Assembly: GCF_013141825.1 (NCBI RefSeq)
Contig: NZ_RZNH01000027.1
Coordinates: 1 to 64,000, forward strand
Length of the DNA: 64,000 nt
Direction: 5' to 3'
Source of the DNA: Marinifilum caeruleilacunae
Lineage (GTDB): Bacteria; Bacteroidota; Bacteroidia; Bacteroidales; Marinifilaceae
Under the pieces are notes generated by a model, which saw only the letters and a program-made list of their open reading frames with translations, was not told the DNA's origin and ran no database searches. Positions 15,801 through 22,074 of the stretch are shown here, one piece after another (positions within the stretch are counted from its first letter, which is position 1; every line of letters starts with the position of its first letter). Made by a program: the position numbers and the translations under genes.

Positions 15801-16018
15801 ATGAAAAATCTTTAGCTTTTAGAATGATCGGAGTTCCTAGGACACTATCTTTTACATTGCAGAATATAATTGAGGGAAATTTAAATCAGTATTCATATCG
15901 TTCATTAAGAAAAAGAATTAATAATTTATCAAATTCTGATTGGGATGGTTTAAAACCAGTAAACTCATCTTTAAGTGGGATGGAATGGAAAAGAATTTCT
16001 GAAATACTCATTAAATAG
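12899..16018 (+). CDS. hamB: Hachiman anti-phage system helicase HamB (SF2, Ski2-like)
   Basis: The 1039-residue protein has an N-terminal extension of about 290 residues, then a complete SF2 helicase core: Q-motif PSQREAL, motif I MPTSAGKT (about 313-320), motif II DEAH (about 420), motif III-like LLSPF, and motif VI region WNIAGRAGR (about 666-674). The C-terminal ~350 residues are family-specific. HamB uses ATP to survey DNA ends and controls HamA. Direct adjacency to hamA in the same orientation confirms the system. The coding sequence is uninterrupted. Confidence 0.92.
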   Translation: MSNFINSILEKDAIISLLNESERGYVFNQLKLPYSADVDNGELLRFTFFLINSIYNEESESNKNTSKIVYKLLKLIDIDTKEELYQFGEVFGIQGIDSKTLYYLYLANLALKAEKQISIRIDLKEFRISVEEISNWKYRLLNKAIEAYILLVRKQNGYKDIEDALSIIEGLKKDQKDFEEKYLKKFNIANEVNEAYDLLSLYHLSKAVIETASYLIKGYDYKGRLDAVIRQHIDIAKKLVKTEPRLTSVFNLIEFGLNEMYKNAIWTNTRFNDKIKQLCRKKANLGMIELLPSQREALSEKLLDVAANVTVLQMPTSAGKTLLAEFNIIVTKALMSEAKIVYIVPSRALVNQVYYDLKSDLSELDFSIEKTSSAIEIDPTEDTFLSSDEKIDILISTPEKLDLLIRRRHPSVEDVSMFILDEAHTIQNGERGAKLELLMAILRRERPNAKYMLLSPFIKNANEKITDWLGGGNSISVDWKPSEKLILGVNTKKTKRKDEIHIEVLPSPYDSIKPIEKTVIENPHSLVSTGIKNRILEFSIKQFAEPEKTMLVLCYGKGTANSRANFIYDKVENYTPNDDVRLVKKFIEDEVGRQTTLSKVIEKGIVTHHSGMSDETKLLVEHLVRQKQIQFVCATTTIAEGVNFPVSTVFFDDYRRGRYNKLDSNDFWNIAGRAGRTLVDNYGKIILPFNSDTNIDSGRGLIKDSANVLSSVLADLFENADYIEQKLEESNGLSELFRNYSDSLSPLIQYFVHLLTVGEKEYYVSEIEDLFKDSLEYYLLDTAVKKERFISICKSIYLNLQSRFQDKGVLTFADKTGFSVPSVLTVMNEASKNWEIRNIDGWSKEQMFNSHNLDNLTEKIRVIAALRETQLGIDSSSTPFNPELYAKIIIGWVQGKKLSNIADQHPSFNTQDVDEVLKEKRITDFVKKMNDIRFKASWGLSALEGIVRGNEEIKDSHIPSLVYFGVDNEKSLAFRMIGVPRTLSFTLQNIIEGNLNQYSYRSLRKRINNLSNSDWDGLKPVNSSLSGMEWKRISEILIK

Positions 16019-16246
16019 CAGCACATGCAAAACTTTTTGATGGTACAGAAAATAAATATGAGGTAGTTCACTTTCTAGAAATGTTACTCACTATTTAATT
16101 CAAATACAGTAAGAATCCAATTGAACAATCAGAAGGGTAAACTAGCATTAGCTAATTTTTAAACTTTCAAGCACAGCCTCTAAGTAACTTTTATATATAA
16201 GAAAGATTGATACGTCATAGTTATTCTTATTGATACACCCACGATG

Positions 16247-16280
16247 GCGCGAGCTTTCAGCTCGTGCCCTGTGCATACAG
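16247..16280. repeat. GC-rich hairpin repeat ending CCCTGTGCATACAG
   Basis: GCGCGAGCT (16247-16255) pairs with AGCTCGTGC (16259-16267) in an otherwise AT-rich gap, followed by CCTGTGCATACAG. A decayed relative lies at 3431-3463 and a fragment (TGTCCTGTGCAAACAG) near 17755. It looks like a dispersed REP-like palindrome. The gap 16019-16582 shows no gene. Confidence 0.55.
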
Positions 16281-16322
16281 AAAAACTTAATTACAAACAG
16301 CACTTCTATTGCCCCAAAATAA

Positions 16323-16427
16323 AAAGCCACTCACATCTTAGAGCAAGTGGCTTGGGATTCTTAATTTTTTAAAATAGAAAGGAAGGAGATGCTCGCACCA
16401 GCAGTTTATATAAACTCGCGCCAACCA
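16323..16427. repeat. Composite two-hairpin repeat, copy 3 (decayed)
   Basis: AAGCCACT (16323-16330) pairs with AGTGGCTT (16345-16352), followed by GGGATTCT as in copy 1. About 30 bp on, GCTCGCACCAGC and AACTCGCGCC recall the second hairpin of copy 1, but the outer stem is partly lost. No LytTR-like repeats accompany this copy. Confidence 0.5.
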
Positions 16428-16582
16428 GGCTTTTGGGTTTTATGCCTGACGGATTTTCAATGTGTTTATTCTAAAATAAAAACTCCTCTTATTTTAATTT
16501 ATTTCATTTTTTTAAAATTACTGACCTTTTTAGTTTAAATTTATACTAAAATCTAAAATTAAAACTTTTCAATTTTAATATC

Positions 16583-17704
16583 ATGAAAGATTTTAAAGCA
16601 GGACATATCATCAATCAAGGAACTTATAAAAGTTTTGAGCCCGAACTAATCAATAGAGAATGGCATGTGGATGATATGGAGATTGTAAGCTTGCTTGACA
16701 AGGCTAATAGGCATCTAGGTAGGTTGGATATGTTTTCTGAATACATTCCAAATATAGATTTGTTTATTAGTATGCACGTCTTAAAAGAAGCTACTCAATC
16801 AAGTAAAATTGAAGGAACACAGACCAATATTGAGGAAGCTTTATTAGACAAAGAAGATGTTAATATTGAGAAACGAGATGATTGGGAAGAAGTTCAAAAC
16901 TATATTTCAGCTTTAAATGAAGCGGTTAGTTCACTTCATACATTGCCATTTTCATCAAGATTGATCAAGGAAACTCACAAAACACTATTAAAAGGTGTTA
17001 GAGGCAAACACAAACTTCCCGGATCTTTTAGAACCAGCCAAAACTGGATTGGAGGAGCTTCTATAAATGATGCAATATTTGTTCCTCCGGTTCATACATC
17101 TATCAATGATTTAATGGGAGATCTGGAAAATTTTGCACACAATACTGATTTCTATTTTCCGGATTTGCTTAAAATTGCATTAATACATTACCAATTTGAA
17201 ACAATCCATCCATTTCTTGATGGCAATGGAAGAGTTGGACGCTTGTTAATAACACTATATCTTGTTGAAAAAGGCATTCTTAAAAGACCAATTTTATATT
17301 TGTCTGATTTCTTTGAAAGAAATAGAACCTTATACTACGACAACCTTTCAAGAGTAAGAGAAAAAGATGATATCACTCAATGGTTTAAATTCTTCCTGGT
17401 GGGGATGATTGAAACAACACAGAATGGGATTGAAACTTTTGATAGGATTCTGAAATTGAAAAATGAAGTAGATAGTAAAATACAATCGTTAGGAAATCGC
17501 TCAAAAAATGCATTTAAATTAATGGATACATTATATAGAAAGCCATTGGTTGCAGCTTCTAAGGTAGCTGAAATTACAGAGACATCGGATGCTACAGGAT
17601 ACAGTTTGGTAAAATCTATGGTTCAGCTTGGGATCCTAAAAGAAATAACCGGAGGCAAAAGAAAAAAGATCTATGCATTCAGTGAATATTTAGATTTATT
17701 CTGA
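16583..17704 (+). CDS. Fic-family protein (class II), AMPylase/cell-signalling type
   Basis: The 373-residue protein has a complete Fic core motif, IHPFLDGNGRVGRLL, with catalytic H209. In the N-terminal part the inhibitory helix motif (S/T)xxxE(G/N) is seen in SSKIEGTQ (about residues 73-80), which marks class II Fic enzymes whose helix blocks the ATP site. The C-terminal ~90 residues contain a winged-helix-like region (ASKVAEITETSDATGYSLVK). Fic enzymes transfer AMP or other phosphate groups to proteins. The gene stands alone, next to the defence island. It is a distant paralogue of 49162-50304, which lacks the His. Confidence 0.9.
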   Translation: MKDFKAGHIINQGTYKSFEPELINREWHVDDMEIVSLLDKANRHLGRLDMFSEYIPNIDLFISMHVLKEATQSSKIEGTQTNIEEALLDKEDVNIEKRDDWEEVQNYISALNEAVSSLHTLPFSSRLIKETHKTLLKGVRGKHKLPGSFRTSQNWIGGASINDAIFVPPVHTSINDLMGDLENFAHNTDFYFPDLLKIALIHYQFETIHPFLDGNGRVGRLLITLYLVEKGILKRPILYLSDFFERNRTLYYDNLSRVREKDDITQWFKFFLVGMIETTQNGIETFDRILKLKNEVDSKIQSLGNRSKNAFKLMDTLYRKPLVAASKVAEITETSDATGYSLVKSMVQLGILKEITGGKRKKIYAFSEYLDLF

Positions 17705-17800
17705 TATAGCAATACTACAAAAAATCCCCGCTGAGGGAAGTTTGTTTCTTTTGTCCTGTGCAAACAGCTTCAACTTTCGTCATATGGGAGATGAGCTTTT

Positions 17801-18256
17801 TTACTGTTCAAAATAACTCAGCACCACCTCAATTTCTTTCTGTTTCCTGGGTCTTTCAATAATCGCATGGTACTGCACACTTGTGGCCACTGTGGTAAAG
17901 GATCGCAAAACAATTACGGTATAAACAATGCTGTTATTGTTTTCTTCAACTTTCTGGGAGTATAGTGTATTGCCATAGCTATAACTTTTTTCTCCTATTA
18001 TGAGCATATACTTCGAATAATCAATTTGGGGAATGCAATTTATTGTGATGTATTCATCTAGTTCTTCATTTGAGTTCACTACGCGATAAGTATCCGATAA
18101 TTCAGATTTGGCATCCCATATTGGGTCTTCACATTCAAAATCGGTGAATTTCAGGAAATTGATTTCTTCCAGTTCTTCATCACTACTGCTACTGCAAGCA
18201 GAAAGAAATAGAGCAAGGCAGCTAAAGCACAGAAAATATTGAAATGCTGTTTTCAT
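17801..18256 (-). CDS. Lipoprotein, paralogue of the 18467 gene
   Basis: The protein starts MKTAFQYFLCFSCLALFLSA followed by the lipobox cysteine (LSAC). The ATG at 18256 is preferred over one five codons upstream because the paralogue begins with the same MKTA(F/I)QYFLC. The mature part shares with 18467-18952 the order E-I-(N/D)-F-L-K-F, C-E-(D/N), LSDT(Y/F)R(V/I)VNS, EELD, I-N-C-I-P-Q-I-D-Y-S and a final beta-rich segment, with two conserved cysteines. No known family is recognised. It lies behind LytTR-like site C, whose proximal repeat ends about 127 bp from this ATG. It converges with the Fic gene. Confidence 0.8.
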   Translation of the reverse strand: MKTAFQYFLCFSCLALFLSACSSSSDEELEEINFLKFTDFECEDPIWDAKSELSDTYRVVNSNEELDEYITINCIPQIDYSKYMLIIGEKSYSYGNTLYSQKVEENNNSIVYTVIVLRSFTTVATSVQYHAIIERPRKQKEIEVVLSYFEQ

Positions 18257-18337
18257 GATTCTTGTTCTCATTGGGATTTATCCGTTTTTTTATACAAAAC
18301 TAGTAGTCTTAAACACTGGTGAGTAAGTGAAATGAAT

Positions 18338-18434
18338 AGATTATGAGGAAATTAGAAAAATGAAATGTTTGTTAAAAGCGATATCGACAAACAATAGCTG
18401 AGCATCGACAAACGCATGTGCTCAATCGACTTAG
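18338..18434. repeat. Dispersed repeat, copy C (truncated)
   Basis: The sequence is nearly identical to the first ~95 bp of copies A and B, from AGATTATGAGGAAATTAG through the third operator repeat. Similarity stops there, without the downstream hairpins. Confidence 0.78.
18383..18434 (-). promoter_or_regulatory. LytTR-like triple direct-repeat operator, site C (lipoprotein)
   Basis: ATCGACAAAC at 18383-18392 and 18404-18413 and ATCGACTTAG at 18425-18434 recur with 21-bp period. In the sense of the minus-strand lipoprotein gene the arrangement, and the TAATTTCT-type box about 28 bp downstream, are the same as at site A. It separates the two paralogous lipoprotein genes, so only the downstream one has it. 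Confidence 0.65.
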
Positions 18435-18466
18435 CAGTTTGCATAAACATGTACTTTCAGCAGTTT

Positions 18467-18952
18467 TTATTTGATATCGAAAACAACTTCAAGCTTTTTT
18501 TGTTGAGGGGGAGTCTTTACAACAAAATGATAATTGATATTAGAAACTTCAAAAATTAAACTTTCATACTTCCGATAAGTTAATGTATACACAATCCTGC
18601 TGTTACTCTCTTCTACTTTTTCATCGATAAATTCCATGCCGTGCGGATAGAATTGATTGCCAATAATAAGGGAGTACCTGGAATAATCAATTTGAGGAAT
18701 GCAGTTGATTCTAATGTATCGATCCAGTTCTTCAATTGAGTTTACAATGCGAAAAGTATCCGATAATTCGGGATTGGCATACCATTCCGCGTTTTCACAT
18801 CCAAAATCAGAGAATTTTAAGAAATCAATTTCTTCCAATTCGCTCTCTATGGGTACCGATTTTGCCAGTTCTTCTTCGTTGTTGATGTCGCAAGCAGAAA
18901 GCAAAAGGCCAAGGCAGCTTAGGCAAAGAAAATATTGAATGGCTGTTTTCAT
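18467..18952 (-). CDS. Lipoprotein, paralogue of the 17801 gene
   Basis: The 161-residue protein has a signal MKTAIQYFLCLSCLGLLLSA with lipobox LSAC and an acidic linker. The globular part is collinear with the neighbouring 17801-18256 product (LSDTFRIVNS, EELDRYI, NCIPQIDYS), including the two cysteines. The pair arose by tandem duplication and has diverged. The function is unknown; nothing in the sequence suggests an enzyme. Its upstream region (18953-19207) lacks the triple operator that precedes its sister. Confidence 0.8.
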   Translation of the reverse strand: MKTAIQYFLCLSCLGLLLSACDINNEEELAKSVPIESELEEIDFLKFSDFGCENAEWYANPELSDTFRIVNSIEELDRYIRINCIPQIDYSRYSLIIGNQFYPHGMEFIDEKVEESNSRIVYTLTYRKYESLIFEVSNINYHFVVKTPPQQKKLEVVFDIK

Positions 18953-19207
18953 GATTTTATTTCTTGTTTGGATTTATATGTTAATTTACAAAGATTCAGG
19001 CAATTGGGAAATAAAAAAGGCAAATCATTTCCTTCTGCTTTGCTTAAAAAATGCTGATTATCAGTCTTAAAGAATGTTTTATTCGGATATTTCAGGTCTC
19101 TTTGTACGGATACCGGGGCATGCAGGCATTTACATTCTGCCTTCAACTTTTGTTTAATTCCTGCAAAAAGTGTTATCTTACAAGCAGTTAACCCATACCA
19201 CCACTCT

Positions 19208-20332
19208 ATGAAAAAATTTTACATCTCTCTATCCATATTTTTTGCCCTTTCTGTTTCGATTTGTTTTACGGCTTTTTCGCAGTGCACCTATCAGCACAAA
19301 CTCGATAGTGTGGTAGAATTGCTGGATCTGCCAGGAGCAAAATTTTCCATCATTTTCCAGGATGGCCGACAGGAGAACTATGCAAGCGGTTATGCCGACT
19401 CTATCCGTAAGGAAAGAATGAACCTGCAACACGTGATGTTTTCGGGAAGCATTGGCAAAACCTATGCTGCGGCGGTTCTGTTTCAGTTGGTAGAGGAGGG
19501 AAAAGTGGATTTAAAAGAGAAGTTTTTCAATTACTGTAAAGATGAGTGTTGGCTCTCGAAGCTACCCAACATTGGCGATATTACCGTTGAAATGCTCTTG
19601 CAGCATACCAGCGGATTGCCTCGATACATCGAGAATGAGCAGGTGTGGATCAGCATGAGTAAAAATCCCGATAAGGTATGGAGCTACAAGGACCGCTTGT
19701 CGCATGCATTCGAAATGGATGCCGTGCACAAAGCCGGCGAAGGCTGGGCCTACTCCGATACCAACTACCTGCTAATTGGAATGTTGATTGAGAAGGTGAC
19801 CAAGATGGATTTTTACGAAGTAGCCAATGCCAGGATTCTGGCTCCATTGGATTTTGAGGAAACCTATGCTTCCTTGCGTCGCGATATCCCAAGACTACCT
19901 AACGGATATTCGGGTTTGGATGATTTCTTCCACATGCCCAAACAGATGGTGGCAGATGGCAAGTATGCCTTTAATCCGCAAATGGAATGGACAGGTGGAG
20001 GTTTTGCTTCAACCACCTCCGATTTGGCCAAATGGGCGAAGTTATACTACGAAGCTTTGCCATTTTCCGATGAAACCCTTGAAATGATCATCACCCCAAA
20101 TCCGAACGGGGTATTGAGCGAATACGACTCCTATGGCATGGGCAGTTTTATCTTTAAAACCAGCCACGGAAAAGCCTATGGTCATTCAGGATTTGTTCCG
20201 GGATTCCGCTCTATTTTTGTCTATTTCCCCGATCATAAAATTGCGGCAGCCTTTCAAACCAATTGCGATACCCACAAGGGCAAAATGACCTTGCTGCACT
20301 GTGTCGACGAAATTTTAAAGGCTGAATTTTAG
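19208..20332 (+). CDS. Serine hydrolase of the beta-lactamase/class C (ESTHER-type) family
   Basis: The 374-residue protein has a signal peptide (MKKFYISLSIFFALSVSICF, cleavage near FSQ). The SxxK nucleophile motif is SIGK (about 79-82) in FSGSIGKTYAA, a YSDTNY segment stands where YxN is expected (about 181), and HSGFVPG (near 327) supplies the HxG triad. This is the penicillin-binding-protein-like fold of periplasmic esterases, D-amino-acid peptidases and class C beta-lactamases; substrate cannot be assigned. The base composition is richer in G+C than its neighbours. Stands alone on the plus strand. Confidence 0.88.
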   Translation: MKKFYISLSIFFALSVSICFTAFSQCTYQHKLDSVVELLDLPGAKFSIIFQDGRQENYASGYADSIRKERMNLQHVMFSGSIGKTYAAAVLFQLVEEGKVDLKEKFFNYCKDECWLSKLPNIGDITVEMLLQHTSGLPRYIENEQVWISMSKNPDKVWSYKDRLSHAFEMDAVHKAGEGWAYSDTNYLLIGMLIEKVTKMDFYEVANARILAPLDFEETYASLRRDIPRLPNGYSGLDDFFHMPKQMVADGKYAFNPQMEWTGGGFASTTSDLAKWAKLYYEALPFSDETLEMIITPNPNGVLSEYDSYGMGSFIFKTSHGKAYGHSGFVPGFRSIFVYFPDHKIAAAFQTNCDTHKGKMTLLHCVDEILKAEF

Positions 20333-20500
20333 TTTCCTTTCTCTTTTTTTGAATAGATCTGTATAAGCACTTTCGGGGCGAACTTTTGCTGCTGAAAGTA
20401 GCTTGGCATCCTAATTTTTTTAAATTTGATACTTGTACGGAAGGTCGGTATTTACTGCCTTTTAAGAGTTGTAAACCCCTATTTTATTAAACTATTGAAT

Positions 20501-20854
20501 ATGAATGTTTTTACGAACAAGGATAATGGCCCTAAAACAAGTTTTACCGCTTTGGAATTGATGGAGGAGATGGAGAAGCGAGACGACATCCTGCTGATCG
20601 ATATCCGCGAGCCACACGAACTGGCTAAGGATGGAATTGCGAATTCAATGCATATTCCAATGGGAGATATCCAAAACAGAATTCCCACCCTGCCCAAAGA
20701 CAAGGACATTATTATTTTCTGTCACTTGGGCTTCAGAAGCAAGCAGGTAAGAAACTACCTTCGTAAAATTGGTTTCCACAAGGCGGCCCACCTTAAAGGC
20801 GGTTTGTTTAGCTGGAATCGCCAGTTGAGAAGAATGAAAAGCATGTCTTTCTAA
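20501..20854 (+). CDS. Single-domain rhodanese-like sulfurtransferase
   Basis: The 117-residue protein, from the ATG at 20501, has the rhodanese pattern: LIDIREPHEL, HIPMGDI, and the active-site loop CHLGFRS with the catalytic cysteine, then LKGGLFSW. A longer frame from 20426 would add a tail without family similarity, so it was not used. Rhodaneses carry sulfane sulfur; the partner is unknown. A clear paralogue (37079-37432) lies at the other end of the efflux operon, and this gene converges with the last gene of that operon across a shared terminator. Confidence 0.88.
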   Translation: MNVFTNKDNGPKTSFTALELMEEMEKRDDILLIDIREPHELAKDGIANSMHIPMGDIQNRIPTLPKDKDIIIFCHLGFRSKQVRNYLRKIGFHKAAHLKGGLFSWNRQLRRMKSMSF

Positions 20855-20860
20855 AAATAC

Positions 20861-20892
20861 AAAGGCTCAATAATCTTACTTATTGAGCCTTT
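20861..20892. terminator. Bidirectional rho-independent terminator
   Basis: AAAGGCTCAATAA (20861-20873) pairs perfectly with TTATTGAGCCTTT (20880-20892) around TCTTAC, with T-runs on both sides. It lies between the convergent rhodanese gene (plus) and the last gene of the efflux operon (minus). Confidence 0.88.
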
Positions 20893-20911
20893 TTTGATCT
20901 GTATCTATATC

Positions 20912-21619
20912 TTACACAAACTTCTCTCTTCGTTGTAGGTTAATTAAACTCCAGAGTACCGAAATTACCGAACCGATAATTAGCATCAAACGGTTTTGGT
21001 ACAAAACATTCTGCCAAATGCTGTGGCTCATATCACTGGGTACGTTAAAAGGATTCAGGAAAATGTTCCACTTGCTGTACTCCAATGGTTCGGCCAGAAT
21101 TAAGAAGACCAAACCCAAAACCACCATAAGCACTGCAGCCCCGTTGGCATTTTTAATTAAGGTGGTGAACAGGAATCCCAAACTTGCCAAAAACAAAAGG
21201 CAGTACATGAGCTCGTAAACCATGTTGAGCACCGGAATGTTAATCACCAAAATTACGCTCAACCATGCCATTACAAAGAGGGTACATACCAGCAAAAGTA
21301 TGCTCAGGGCAAAGCGCACCAGATATACCTTATAGCGGTAGTTGGGAATTCCAAACAGAATTTCAAGCATTCGGGTATCCTTATCGCTCTGTATCAAAAA
21401 AATTACGGGGTAAAACAAAATTAATATGCCCGGAAAAATAATACTTGCGTAGATATCCGACTCATCGGGACTGGCATCGCTAAAAAGCATGATGCCCATT
21501 ACCATTAAAAAGAATGCAAAAGCTGCAATCAGGAAATAGATGAACTTGTTCGCAAATATGATTTTCACATTGTAGCGAATAAAGTTTGTAATGAGTTGTA
21601 TTTGTTCTATTGCTTTCAT
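20912..21619 (-). CDS. ABC-2 type permease, last gene of the efflux operon
   Basis: The 235-residue protein has six predicted transmembrane helices (first about 25-48, last about 208-226) and the ABC-2 pattern: an amphipathic N-terminal helix, helix 1, a short loop, then KDTRMLEILFGIPNYRYKVY between helices 2 and 3. It has no ATPase domain of its own. The nearest ATPase in the operon is the one fused to the RND pump directly upstream, so that domain may energise it (inference). Unlike the other operon genes it is separated from its neighbour, by 454 bp that consist of a tandem repeat copying its own start region. Confidence 0.85.
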   Translation of the reverse strand: MKAIEQIQLITNFIRYNVKIIFANKFIYFLIAAFAFFLMVMGIMLFSDASPDESDIYASIIFPGILILFYPVIFLIQSDKDTRMLEILFGIPNYRYKVYLVRFALSILLLVCTLFVMAWLSVILVINIPVLNMVYELMYCLLFLASLGFLFTTLIKNANGAAVLMVVLGLVFLILAEPLEYSKWNIFLNPFNVPSDMSHSIWQNVLYQNRLMLIIGSVISVLWSLINLQRREKFV

Positions 21620-22074
21620 GTTTTTATGATTTAACCACGAAGGATTCTCAAAGTATTTTCACAAAGGCACACAAAGTTTCTGATCATTGCTCAGCAATTT
21701 TTAAGCTTTGTGTAGTCTCAACAAATTATATTTCCTTAGATAGGGAATTACATTTTTTCTTTGTGAGACTTCGTGATGTCCTTTGTTCTACTTTGTGTTT
21801 CAAATTAAACATTCTATTGCTTTCATGTTTTTATGATTTAACCACGAAGGATTCTCAAAGTATTTTCACAAAGGCACACAAAGTTTCTGATCAGTGCTCA
21901 GCAATTTTTAAGCTTTGTGTAGTCTCAACAAATTATATTTCCTTAGATAGGGAATTACATTTTTTCTTTGTGAGACTTCGTGATGTCCTTTCTTTTACTT
22001 TGTGCTCAACTTAAACGTTCTGTTGCTTTCGTTTTTAATTTTTAACCACTAAGGATTCTCTTTGTGGTTCAACT
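21605..22074. repeat. ~207-bp tandem duplication (2.2 copies) covering the permease start
   Basis: Unit 1 (21605-21811), unit 2 (21812-22017) and a partial, more diverged unit 3 (from 22018) follow head to tail; units 1 and 2 differ at only a few bases. Each full unit includes ATGAAAGCAATAGAA, the first codons of the permease on the minus strand, plus a segment of the AACCACGAAGGATTCTC.../CACAAAGGCACACAAAG type that is widespread in bacterial intergenic repeats. Only the copy at 21619 continues into an open frame; in unit 2 the frame stops after eight codons. Confidence 0.9.

Noticed and set aside
21610-22014. 134-codon plus-strand frame with an internally duplicated sequence
   Set aside because: It is only the translation of the 207-bp tandem repeat, antisense to the permease start region. 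There is no ribosome-binding or promoter signal, and the internal repeat has the same period as the DNA repeat.
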